A DNA stretch of 51,883 nucleotides from an uncultured Saprospiraceae bacterium (GTDB lineage: Bacteria > Bacteroidota > Bacteroidia > Chitinophagales > Saprospiraceae). Within the stretch, counting starts at the first letter, position 1. Every line of letters starts with the position of its first letter. The position numbers and the translations under genes were made by a program. The notes beneath the pieces were generated by a model that did not search any database, had not been told where the DNA came from, and saw only the letters and a list, made by a program, of their open reading frames with translations. The stretch lies in NCBI GenBank assembly GCA_937952155.1, contig CALFYH010000398.1, positions 1 through 51,883 on the forward strand. The letters are read 5' to 3'. Below are positions 19,026 to 27,064 of the stretch, one piece after another.

Positions 19026-19574
19026 ATGTTAAACAAAATCAAGGAGTTTATGTCAAATCAGACAGAAGATCATTCAATAAAGAAATCAAAAAAGAAAAAA
19101 GAAGAAGAAAATGGTTCGGCCGAATTACTTCAGGAAATAGAAACACTCAAATCTGAGATTGAAGAATCAAAGGATAAGTATCTAAGATTATTTGCCGAAT
19201 TTGATAATTTCAAAAAAAGAAGTGTCAAAGAACGATTTGACCTGATGAAAACTGCCGCACAAGAAACATTAACTTCATTGCTTCCAATCTTAGATGATTT
19301 CGATCGTGCCAAGAAGAGTTCAGATAGCGGAGCAGAGACATTTAGCGAAGGTGTTAGCTTGGTTTATCATAAATTGTTCAGTACACTAGAGCACAAAGGT
19401 TTAAAACCAATGGAATCCACGGGTATGGACTTCGATCCTGAATTTCATGAGGCAGTCACAGATATACCAGCCTCAACAGATGATATGAAAGGCAAAGTGA
19501 TCGATACCATAGAAAAAGGTTATACACTCAATGACAAGATCATCAGATACGCAAAAGTGATAGTAGCCAAATAA
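19026..19574 (+). CDS. grpE: Nucleotide exchange factor GrpE
   Basis: Releases ADP from DnaK in the Hsp70 cycle. A long N-terminal coiled coil, rich in Lys and Glu (KSKKKKEEENGS, then LLQEIETLKSEIEESKDKYL), leads into the family core LRLFAEFDNFKKRSVKE and LLPILDDFDRAKKSS. The C-terminal beta domain has GMDFDPEFHEAVTDIP, KGKVIDTIEKGYTLNDKIIR and the final YAKVIVAK. I use ATG 19026 (182 residues). ATG 19050 is an equal rival, and a GTG at 18999 is also in frame. dnaJ begins 48 bases downstream, so the two form an operon. dnaK is not in the window. Confidence 0.93.
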   Translation: MLNKIKEFMSNQTEDHSIKKSKKKKEEENGSAELLQEIETLKSEIEESKDKYLRLFAEFDNFKKRSVKERFDLMKTAAQETLTSLLPILDDFDRAKKSSDSGAETFSEGVSLVYHKLFSTLEHKGLKPMESTGMDFDPEFHEAVTDIPASTDDMKGKVIDTIEKGYTLNDKIIRYAKVIVAK

Positions 19575-19622
19575 TCAATTAAAATCATATGCCTTAATGG
19601 CAAAAGTAACAGCATAATTATA

Positions 19623-20771
19623 ATGAAGCGGGATTATTACGAAATATTAGGTGTAGATAAAAATGCCGACGAAGGCACCATAAAAAAAGCCTACAGAAAA
19701 GTAGCTATGCAATACCACCCGGACCGAAATCCTGGTGACAAAGCTGCCGAAGAAAAATTTAAAGAAGCAGCCGAAGCATATGAGGTATTAAGTGACGCCA
19801 ATAAAAAAGCCAAATATGACCGGTATGGACATGCAGGAGTTGAGAATATGGGTGGCGGATTCTCAGGTGGCAGTATGGAAGACATCTTCCAACATTTTGG
19901 CGATATATTTGGTGATGGTGGTAGTCCTTTTGAATCATTTTTTGGCAATCAAGGTGGTAGAAGTCGAACATCAAGTGGTCAGAAAGGTAGTAACCTTCGT
20001 ATAAAAGTGAGTCTTACCCTAGAAGAAATCGAATCGGGAGTAACAAAAAAAATAAAAGTAAAAAAGCAAGTTGCTTGTAAGACATGTAATGGATCAGGTG
20101 CCAAAGACAGAAACAGTGTCTCTACTTGTGGTACTTGTCATGGTTCTGGTTATGTCCGCCAAGTTAAAAATACCTTCTTGGGTCAAATGCAGACCACAGT
20201 AGTATGCCCTAAGTGTAATGGATCAGGTAAAAGTATAACAGCTGCATGCGGTACTTGTCGTGGAGATGGTAGGACTATGGACGAAGAATTGATAGAAATA
20301 GAAATACCTGCTGGCGTGCAAGAAGGCATGCAGCTATCGATGAGAGGTAAAGGTAATGTAGGTCAGGCTGGCGGTCCTGCTGGTGACTTATTGATCAATA
20401 TCGAAGAAAAACCACATGAGCAATTCAGTCGTGATGGTATGAATGTAATTTACGATTTGTTCTTAAATTTTGCAGATGCATCTTTAGGTACAACAGCAGA
20501 AGTTCCGACACTTTCAGGCAATGTAAAAGTTAAAATCCCTGCAGGTACTCAAGCTGGTAAGATCTTCCGACTCAAAGGAAAAGGACTTCCTTCTTTACAA
20601 CAATATGGAAAAGGCGATCAGCTCATTAATGTGAATATTTGGACACCCAAGGTTTTGACATCTGAAGAGACCGAGATTCTCGAAAGAATGCGAAATATGC
20701 CCAACTTTAATCCAAGACCCAATAGTGGTGAAAAAGGATTTTTTGAGCGTATGAAAGAGTATTTCAACTAA
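19623..20771 (+). CDS. dnaJ: Chaperone protein DnaJ
   Basis: A 382-residue type I Hsp40 that delivers unfolded clients to DnaK and stimulates its ATPase. The J domain has HPD at 32-34. A Gly/Phe-rich linker with GGGFSGGSMEDIFQHFGDIF follows. The zinc-binding domain has four CxxCxGxG repeats (CKTCNGSG, CGTCHGSG, CPKCNGSG, CGTCRGDG). The substrate-binding C-terminal domains include GVQEGMQLSMRGKGNVG and GKIFRLKGKGLPSLQ. The length is normal. It follows grpE, and rlmD follows after 34 bases. Confidence 0.96.
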   Translation: MKRDYYEILGVDKNADEGTIKKAYRKVAMQYHPDRNPGDKAAEEKFKEAAEAYEVLSDANKKAKYDRYGHAGVENMGGGFSGGSMEDIFQHFGDIFGDGGSPFESFFGNQGGRSRTSSGQKGSNLRIKVSLTLEEIESGVTKKIKVKKQVACKTCNGSGAKDRNSVSTCGTCHGSGYVRQVKNTFLGQMQTTVVCPKCNGSGKSITAACGTCRGDGRTMDEELIEIEIPAGVQEGMQLSMRGKGNVGQAGGPAGDLLINIEEKPHEQFSRDGMNVIYDLFLNFADASLGTTAEVPTLSGNVKVKIPAGTQAGKIFRLKGKGLPSLQQYGKGDQLINVNIWTPKVLTSEETEILERMRNMPNFNPRPNSGEKGFFERMKEYFN

Positions 20772-20805
20772 TCACCGCAGATTTTCAGACAATAAATGTT
20801 TCACA

Positions 20806-22224
20806 TTGGCCAGAAAAAAAGATAAAAAGATATTCACCAATGTACTGATCACAGGTATTGCTGACAGAGGCAAGGCTGTAGGTCGTACCGAAGAAGGACA
20901 AGTGATATTTACTGAAGGAGCCGTGCCTGGCGATGTTGTGGATGTATTGGTTTTGCGCAAGAAAAAATCTATGAGCGAAGCCATTGTCAAAAACTTTGTC
21001 TCATATTCCAAAGAACGTGTTACTCCTGTTTGTCAACATTTTGGTGTTTGTGGTGGATGTAAATGGCAGAATCTGGATTATGAAGCCCAATTGCGCCATA
21101 AATTTCAGACCGTCAAGGATTGTATCAGTCGTATTGCAAAATTGGATCCATCATTGGTAAAACCGATAATAGGTTGTGATGAAAATTTTCAATATCGCAA
21201 TAAGTTAGAATATAGTTTCTCTTCCAAAAGATGGCTTTCCAAAGAAGAAGTCGCCCAAAATGAAGATTTCAGTAATACACCTGCATTCGGTTTTCATAAA
21301 CCAGGATATTTTGACAAAATAGTAGATATAAACCAGTGTCTTTTGCAAGATGACCTGACGAATGAAATCAGAAATTTTGTGAAAGCTACTGCATTGGAAC
21401 ACGAGTATTCGTTCTATGATTTGAGAGCACATCAAGGATTGCTTAGAAATATGATCGTGCGCAATACTACCACCGGCGAGTGGATGGTAATTCTTATCTT
21501 TGGACATGAAGATCAAGAAAAGATCTTGGTGTTAATGGAAGCTTTAAAAAATAAGTTCCCTCAGATCACTTCACTTAATTATTGTGTAAACGACAAAGTA
21601 AACGACACCATCTGGGATAAAGAGGTAATCAATTATCACGGTCAGCCATTTATAGTTCAAAATCTAAGAGAAGTAAGCTATCGTATCGGGACAAAATCAT
21701 TTTTCCAGACTAATCCCAAACAAGCTGTGACACTTTTTGATGTGGCAGCAGAATACGCAGACTTAACTCCTAATGACAACGTGTATGATCTATATACAGG
21801 TTTGGGAAGTATAGCACTTTATATTGCCGATAAAGTAAAACAAGTAACTGGTATTGAAGAAATCTCTGAAGCCATCGATGATGCCAATATCAATATGAAA
21901 CTAAACAACATTCAAAATGCCACATTTTATGCTGGCGATGTCAAGCATTTGCTCAATGATGATTTTGTAGCAAAACATGGCAAAGCAGATGTAATCATCA
22001 CAGATCCACCGAGACAAGGCATGCACGAAAATGTAGTAAAAACTTTGCTAGAGCTCGCTGTACCAAGAATGGTGTATATCAGTTGTAATCCAGCAACACA
22101 AGCCAGAGATCTCCATTTTTTGTCTGAGAAATACGATGTTATTTCTGTACAGCCCGTGGATATGTTTCCACATACACATCATATAGAAAGTGTGGCCAAA
22201 TTAATTTTAAGACCCAAAGCATGA
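20806..22224 (+). CDS. rlmD: 23S rRNA (uracil-C5)-methyltransferase, RlmD/RumA family
   Basis: A 472-residue SAM-dependent RNA uracil-C5 methyltransferase. An N-terminal TRAM domain starts KIFTNVLITGIADRGKAVGR. The iron-sulfur cluster cysteines are C76, C82 and C85 in CQHFGVCGGC and C178 in INQC. The SAM motif is YDLYTGLGSIALYIADKV. DPPRQGMHENVV follows, and the nucleophile is Cys427 in SCNPATQARDL. The substrate could be U1939 or another uracil of the RumA/TrmA group. The start must be TTG 20806: no in-frame ATG or GTG precedes it back to the dnaJ stop, and the next internal ATG would remove most of the TRAM domain. It probably belongs to the grpE-dnaJ transcript. Confidence 0.9.
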   Translation: MARKKDKKIFTNVLITGIADRGKAVGRTEEGQVIFTEGAVPGDVVDVLVLRKKKSMSEAIVKNFVSYSKERVTPVCQHFGVCGGCKWQNLDYEAQLRHKFQTVKDCISRIAKLDPSLVKPIIGCDENFQYRNKLEYSFSSKRWLSKEEVAQNEDFSNTPAFGFHKPGYFDKIVDINQCLLQDDLTNEIRNFVKATALEHEYSFYDLRAHQGLLRNMIVRNTTTGEWMVILIFGHEDQEKILVLMEALKNKFPQITSLNYCVNDKVNDTIWDKEVINYHGQPFIVQNLREVSYRIGTKSFFQTNPKQAVTLFDVAAEYADLTPNDNVYDLYTGLGSIALYIADKVKQVTGIEEISEAIDDANINMKLNNIQNATFYAGDVKHLLNDDFVAKHGKADVIITDPPRQGMHENVVKTLLELAVPRMVYISCNPATQARDLHFLSEKYDVISVQPVDMFPHTHHIESVAKLILRPKA

Positions 22225-22562
22225 GCCAGACAGATAGATTTCTCGAATTGGAAAAGGAGTTGAGTCCCTACAAAAAGATATTAGCACAAGCGTCAGATGT
22301 CATTTTGGATGAAGGAGTATCCAAATATCCGATATTTGTTATCCACCAGCAAGAAATGGATATGGGTGTATTGCTTATCCAAGCAGGTACTAAATTTCGT
22401 TGGTCGGTCAATGCATCTACATTGGAAGAGTTTGTCACAAAAGAAATCATCTTTCATGAAAAAGCGCAAGAATTTATAGCCACATACAAAGATCCTGAAA
22501 TTTACTTGTGCTTGTTTGTTCTAAGTGAATTGGGTGCTCAGTTTGTATTTTTACCTCGCTAA
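22221..22562 (+). CDS. Hypothetical protein, coupled to rlmD
   Basis: I do not recognise this 113-residue protein. Its ATG overlaps the TGA of rlmD (ATGA), so translation is probably coupled. It is soluble, with an amphipathic N-terminal helix, a central beta region (YPIFVIHQQEMDMGVLLIQ, then FRWSVNASTLEEF), and a helical end. It closes the grpE-dnaJ-rlmD run and converges on gldD with only 17 bases between the stops. Coding is supported by the overlap and by the lack of a competing frame. Confidence 0.65.
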   Translation: MSQTDRFLELEKELSPYKKILAQASDVILDEGVSKYPIFVIHQQEMDMGVLLIQAGTKFRWSVNASTLEEFVTKEIIFHEKAQEFIATYKDPEIYLCLFVLSELGAQFVFLPR

Positions 22563-22579
22563 AAAGCCATTATAACAAA

Positions 22580-23176
22580 TTATTCCTTCCACTTGAAAGA
22601 AGATATTAGGCTGTCTATATCCGTACGGATGAATTGCAAAACTGGTGCTGTAGAGTCTGGATTTACTTTACTATTAAAATACAGTGAAGATCTGAAAAAA
22701 TGATGCTTTTCATCAGTAAGATAAAATTGTAATGGACTAGCTACCGGACCTTCTATTTCAAAAAGTATGCCTTTAACGCCATTTTTATTTGCGATGACTG
22801 TTTCTTTACGATAATTCGCTTTTATATTATGTTTTCCAGCTATGGTAAAAGCATCATTTACATACGAAGACAAATCTTTTTGGGCTGTAAGTTTGTGATA
22901 GCTACAATGTAAGCTGGCATTCAATCCCTTGAATTGCAAATCAAACCAACAATGATGTGAAGGTTTACCATCAAAGATAAAGGAATCTTGAACTACGGTG
23001 ACGTAATTGGGTATTCTGAAAGAAAAGTTACACATAGAAGAATCAAAGTCCGTATATGTTTTTTGCGGGTAAAAGACGCGCGGATACATACGGAGTTTGG
23101 GTGTTTTCAGGCTTTCTTCACCACATGACATGGCGACCAAAACTATGATAATAAAAAGATAATTATACCGATTCAT
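22580..23176 (-). CDS. gldD: Gliding motility lipoprotein GldD
   Basis: A 198-residue lipoprotein with a hydrophobic leader and lipobox VAMSC, so Cys18 should be acylated. The body matches GldD: LRMYPRVFYPQKTYTDFDSS, a CWFDLQFKGLNASLHCSYHK segment, and VKGILFEIEGPVASPLQFYL. GldD is required for gliding in Flavobacterium and acts together with GldE; its exact role in the T9SS/gliding machine is not clear to me. The ATG overlaps the end of gldE by 14 bases, the usual tight gldE-gldD pairing. Presence of the gene does not prove that this organism glides. Confidence 0.92.
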   Translation of the reverse strand: MNRYNYLFIIIVLVAMSCGEESLKTPKLRMYPRVFYPQKTYTDFDSSMCNFSFRIPNYVTVVQDSFIFDGKPSHHCWFDLQFKGLNASLHCSYHKLTAQKDLSSYVNDAFTIAGKHNIKANYRKETVIANKNGVKGILFEIEGPVASPLQFYLTDEKHHFFRSSLYFNSKVNPDSTAPVLQFIRTDIDSLISSFKWKE

Positions 23177-24623
23177 GAACTATGAGACTTACTTTTTCTA
23201 TACGACGTTTAGTGACAGCTACGACTTTTAAAACAATATTGTCAATGGCAATTTCCTTTTCTGAGTTGGGTATATGACCGATTACCTCCAGTATTAATCC
23301 ACCTAGGGAGTCAGCCTCACCTCTGACTTCATCAAAAATACCCGTATTCTGACCGATGACACGACATACGTCATTTAACAATGTTTTGGCTTCAAAAATA
23401 TAATGGTTTGGCGCTATTTTAATATAATCTACCTCTTCTTCTTGGTCAAATTCGTCTTTGATATCTCCTACTACTTCTTCCATGATATCCTCGAGTGTAG
23501 CAATACCGGCAGTACCTCCATATTCGTCGACGACTACAGCCATGTGCATGCGTTTGGATTGAAATTCACGGAGCAGTTCGTCTATTTTCTTGGATTCAGG
23601 TACGTAAAGGACTTCATTTCTGATAAGTTTTTTCCAATCAAATGTCTCGGGTGCTTCGGTAAATGCAAGCAAATCCTTCACATACAGTATACCTATAATT
23701 TTGTCCAATTCTTCATGAAAAACCGGCAATCTCGAATATCCAGAATCCTTGACGACCTTCATCACTTCCTTAAAATTAAAATCATCGTCCAGACCTACAA
23801 TGTCCATTCGTGGCCTCATAATTTGTTTTGCCGAAGTATCACCAAAGTTCACAATACCTTTGAGTATATCTGCCTCTTGAACTGAAGCCTCCGAATCATT
23901 ATTGACTGTAAGATCTATGGCGGCATCTATGTCTTCTTTGCTTGTTTGCGTTGAAGCTGCATTGACACCTAAGGATTTCTCCATAGATGATGACCATTTC
24001 ACCAGGATATTGCTGATTGGGCTTAGCAAATACATCAACATGGATAAAGGAGCGGCCATTAGATTGACCATTTTCATTTTATTGAGCGTAGCATAGATTT
24101 TCGGCATCGCCTCTCCAAAGAGAACCAAAATGAATGTGACGCCCACCACAGTTATGAGAAAATTTATTGCACTGGCAATTGTTGTAGGTGCTGCAATATT
24201 GTATAACAAATTGTCATGCAACCATTGACCCATTGAGAGTAAGGTGGACTCGCCTAGCAAGACTCTTAGGATACCTTCGGCGACAATGACGATAGCAATA
24301 TTGACAAAATTATTGGAAATTAGAATGGTAGCCAATAAGTATCTGGGCCTTTCCTTGAGTGTTAATGCCCGTTTTGAAGAAGCTAATTCAGATTCCTCCA
24401 AATCCTTTATATCTTTGATATTTAGAGAAAAATAAGCAACTTCTGAAGCCGAAATTAATCCAGAACAAAGCAAAAGAAATAAAAAAAGTATCACCTGAAA
24501 CATCACACCACTATCAGGTTGCTCGATCAGCATCTGAAGTGGAATTAAAAGTAAATTGGGCTCAGGATCCAAAATATTGGTTTTTGTTAAAAAATAGAAC
24601 CAGTAATTAGAAAGGCAGATCAT
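23163..24623 (-). CDS. gldE: Gliding-associated CNNM/CorC-family membrane protein GldE
   Basis: A membrane protein with an N-terminal CNNM/DUF21 domain of four hydrophobic segments (VILFLFLLLCSGLISASEVA, YLLATILISNNFVNIAIVIV, LITVVGVTFILVLFGEAMP). A CBS pair follows (IMRPRMDIVGLDDDFNFKEV; ILYVKDLLAF; MAVVVDEYGGTAGIATLEDI), then a C-terminal CorC_HlyC domain. GldE works with GldD in gliding. Start choice is uncertain. ATG 24623 overlaps ssb by 17 bases and gives 486 residues. TTG 24572 gives 469 residues starting (M)DPEPNLLL, which resembles GldE N termini I remember and begins just past ssb. The long frame up to 24695 is rejected because it lies inside ssb. Confidence 0.9.
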   Translation of the reverse strand: MICLSNYWFYFLTKTNILDPEPNLLLIPLQMLIEQPDSGVMFQVILFLFLLLCSGLISASEVAYFSLNIKDIKDLEESELASSKRALTLKERPRYLLATILISNNFVNIAIVIVAEGILRVLLGESTLLSMGQWLHDNLLYNIAAPTTIASAINFLITVVGVTFILVLFGEAMPKIYATLNKMKMVNLMAAPLSMLMYLLSPISNILVKWSSSMEKSLGVNAASTQTSKEDIDAAIDLTVNNDSEASVQEADILKGIVNFGDTSAKQIMRPRMDIVGLDDDFNFKEVMKVVKDSGYSRLPVFHEELDKIIGILYVKDLLAFTEAPETFDWKKLIRNEVLYVPESKKIDELLREFQSKRMHMAVVVDEYGGTAGIATLEDIMEEVVGDIKDEFDQEEEVDYIKIAPNHYIFEAKTLLNDVCRVIGQNTGIFDEVRGEADSLGGLILEVIGHIPNSEKEIAIDNIVLKVVAVTKRRIEKVSLIVHESV

Positions 24624-25065
24624 CCATTGGAGGCTCTGTGTTATTTTGACTTGCTGGTTGTGATGTATTCTGTGGTGCACGAGATGCAGGATCATCGTCT
24701 ATAGAAGGGAAAGCGCCCGATTGTCCGAATTGGCTTTTCTCACGTCTTTCCAGCGAATTGAGTGTATTGGCTACGATATCCGTTGTGCTTCTCTCTACAC
24801 CGTCTTTATCATTATATTTTCGATGAGTGATTTTACCTTCGATATAAACAAGATTTCCTTTTTTTAGGTCTCTTTCAGCTTTTTCGGCCAATCCTCTCCA
24901 GACCACGATATTGTGCCATTCGGTTAGCGTTTGCCATTGATCACTTTTATCTTTATAACTCTCGCTTGTCGCCAATGAAAACGTACCTACTTTTGTTCCA
25001 TTTTCCAATGTTCTGATATCAGGGTCTTTGCCCAAATGTCCGATGAGTGTTACTTTATTGACCAT
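24607..25065 (-). CDS. ssb: Single-stranded DNA-binding protein
   Basis: A 152-residue SSB that coats single-stranded DNA in replication and repair. The OB-fold covers about residues 1-105 (MVNKVTLIGHLGKDPDIRTL, WHNIVVWRGLAEKAERDLKK, GNLVYIEGKITHRKY). A Gln/Ser/Pro-rich linker and the acidic tip MDDLPF follow; this tip is the standard docking peptide for partner proteins. It lies between mutY (50 bases upstream) and gldE in the order commonly seen in Bacteroidota. Confidence 0.96.
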   Translation of the reverse strand: MVNKVTLIGHLGKDPDIRTLENGTKVGTFSLATSESYKDKSDQWQTLTEWHNIVVWRGLAEKAERDLKKGNLVYIEGKITHRKYNDKDGVERSTTDIVANTLNSLERREKSQFGQSGAFPSIDDDPASRAPQNTSQPASQNNTEPPMDDLPF

Positions 25066-25115
25066 ATTTTTGATTTAATATATTAAAGTAAATTTTATAA
25101 TAAACTGACAACCAG

Positions 25116-26225
25116 TCAGATAATTGTATATTCTAAGTACTTAGTAATGATTTTTGGATATGCAAAGGTGCTTACTTTTGACCGTTCTACCAAATAATGA
25201 TCTTGATTTATTTTATACGGCAGTTTTTCTATATCAATTTTATAAAAAAAACCATGAATTTTTTGATGTGTGAGTAGCTGCACATCGTTTTTTACTGATA
25301 ATATTTTAAGGTCAAAATCCATATAATAGCCCAATTGATCTTCAATATACTTTTTTATTGCGTCCATTTCAGGCACATTTCCAGTTTGAGATTCTATATA
25401 AGGTAGCAAGTAAAGTTTCTTCCAAATATCATCTGATTTTTGTTGGAAGATTAAAGTCATGTTATCGGGAAAACGCAAATCGAAGTAATGAAAATACCGG
25501 TCTTTTTTCGCCTTCTTTTTTGTTTTGAATGGAATTATATTTTCTTCACCATGTAAGAATGCAATACAATCCTTCGAAAATGGGCATGTGTGACAAAATG
25601 GTTTGGAAACAGTGCATACCATTGACCCGAAATCCATCAATGCCTGATTGAAAATAGAAGGATGTGTTGTTTGGATAGCTTGATTTACAAATTCAGTTAT
25701 TTGTTTTTTCAATTGTGGTTTATCTATTGCTTCTTTGATTCCCAAGAGTCGAGCTATGAATCTCAATACATTTCCATCTACTACCGCATGTTTTTGTTCG
25801 AATGCAAAGGATGCTATAGCCGATGCAGTGTAACTACCAATGCCTTTAAGTTTGATGATTTCGCTGTAGGAATTTGGGAAAATTCCACCATATTCTTCCA
25901 CAATTTGCTTTGCAGTTGCATGAAGATTCCTAGCACGGGTGTAATAACCCAATCCTTGCCATAGCTTCAAGACCTGATCCTCAGAGGCTGCAGCTAATGC
26001 CTTAATATTAGGAAAAGCTTCAATAAACCGCAAAAAATATGGTGTACCTTGACTTACCCTTGTCTGTTGCAAGATAATCTCAGATATCCAGATTTTATAG
26101 GGATCATTATCCTTTTTCCAAGGAAGGCTGCGTTGGTTAGCAGATGACCAATGGCTCAGAATTTTGGCAAATTCGCCGTGTTTCAAGACAGATGCTATTA
26201 CTTTTTTATCAAATAAGCTAATCAA
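25116..26225 (-). CDS. mutY: A/G-specific adenine glycosylase MutY
   Basis: Removes adenine mispaired with 8-oxoguanine. The HhH-GPD domain contains the catalytic Glu49 in WISEIILQQTRV, the hairpin LKGIGSYTASAIASFAF and the catalytic Asp in AVVDGNVLRF. The four cluster cysteines follow as CTVSKPFCHTCPFSKDC. The C-terminal 110 residues correspond to the MutT-like lesion-recognition domain. The start appears to be TTG 26225: no in-frame ATG lies near the conserved N terminus, and the ATG at 26232 opens only a four-codon frame. The sigma-factor stop is 24 bases upstream, so read-through from its promoter is likely. Confidence 0.93.
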   Translation of the reverse strand: MISLFDKKVIASVLKHGEFAKILSHWSSANQRSLPWKKDNDPYKIWISEIILQQTRVSQGTPYFLRFIEAFPNIKALAAASEDQVLKLWQGLGYYTRARNLHATAKQIVEEYGGIFPNSYSEIIKLKGIGSYTASAIASFAFEQKHAVVDGNVLRFIARLLGIKEAIDKPQLKKQITEFVNQAIQTTHPSIFNQALMDFGSMVCTVSKPFCHTCPFSKDCIAFLHGEENIIPFKTKKKAKKDRYFHYFDLRFPDNMTLIFQQKSDDIWKKLYLLPYIESQTGNVPEMDAIKKYIEDQLGYYMDFDLKILSVKNDVQLLTHQKIHGFFYKIDIEKLPYKINQDHYLVERSKVSTFAYPKIITKYLEYTII

Positions 26226-26249
26226 AAGTCATAGCCTTGTTTGAATATA

Positions 26250-26786
26250 TCAGGCAGAAAGTGAGCGAACTAAAGTATAATCACCGTAACTTTCTTTGAT
26301 CATTTCTTTGAGTGCCTTTCTGGCAAAAAATATGCGCGACTTTACTGTACCTAGTGGCAAATTAAATTCATCAGCGATCTCCTGATACTTAAACCCTTCA
26401 TGGTGCATTACAAATGGAATCCTGATGCTATCTTCTAAAGAGTTGATCATTGCATTCAACTCATCAAGAAGGATATTTCTATTGGCATCGTTTTCTATAA
26501 GTACATTGCCAGAGTTGATAAAATATAGGTTATCTGTGGAATCAATAATTGTATTAGACTTTGCCTTTTTACGATAATTATTGATAAAGATATTCTTCAT
26601 TATGGTAAAAGTCCAAGCCTTAAAATTGGTATCGGGTCTGAATTTATCCCTATTTGTTATCGCTCGGATCGCTGTTTCTTGATAAAGGTCTCGTGCGTCT
26701 TCAGTATTTTTAGTAAGATTATATGCAAATGCATTTAGAGAGTCAGTCAGGATGTCAAATTTTTTATCAAATTCTGATGTTGACAT
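26250..26786 (-). CDS. RNA polymerase sigma factor, ECF family
   Basis: A 178-residue extracytoplasmic-function sigma factor. Region 2 spans about residues 15-70 (FAYNLTKNTEDARDLYQE, then FKAWTFTIMKNIFINNYRKK). Region 4 spans about 120-170 (YQEIADEFNLPLGTVKSRIF, ARKALKEMI). There is no region 3. The start is ATG 26786 (MSTSEFDKKF): an exact -7 box lies 21 bases upstream, and the longer frame to 26831 would begin ahead of that promoter. No anti-sigma gene is next to it; mutY follows after 24 bases. Its regulon cannot be read from this window. Confidence 0.92.
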   Translation of the reverse strand: MSTSEFDKKFDILTDSLNAFAYNLTKNTEDARDLYQETAIRAITNRDKFRPDTNFKAWTFTIMKNIFINNYRKKAKSNTIIDSTDNLYFINSGNVLIENDANRNILLDELNAMINSLEDSIRIPFVMHHEGFKYQEIADEFNLPLGTVKSRIFFARKALKEMIKESYGDYTLVRSLSA

Positions 26787-26807
26787 GATTATATTTTTTT
26801 GTTGCAA

Positions 26808-26838
26808 CAAATGTATAGAAATATTGAACAATAATCAA
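26808..26838 (-). promoter_or_regulatory. Promoter of the ECF sigma gene
   Basis: The minus strand reads TTG at 26838-26836 and TACATTTG at 26815-26808 with 20 bases between them, a good fit to the Bacteroidota -33/-7 consensus. It sets the start codon at 26786. Confidence 0.6.
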
Positions 26839-27064
26839 GAATTTTCATTCTGAATAGTGTTAAAAAAATGCTAAAGTATTCATCAACCTACGGAACTCAC
26901 TCATTATCAGCACTTTCTTATTTAGATATAGTAAAAATAAGGATCTTGATTTTTGTTTAGCAATTATGTAATTTAGTCGTCAGAATTCGTCGATTTGTAC
27001 AAATTTCAACTCGTTAGCGAAACTTTAAGTTCATTTTTCTATTAATAATAAATATTTTATAAAA

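Noticed and set aside
19041..19046. AAGGAG before the grpE ATG at 19050 as a ribosome binding site
   Set aside because: Only three bases separate it from the ATG, and Bacteroidota seldom use Shine-Dalgarno pairing; it does not decide between starts 19026 and 19050.
26218..26232. ATG at 26232 as start of mutY or as a leader peptide
   Set aside because: It is out of frame with mutY and stops after four codons; there is no attenuator-like structure around it.
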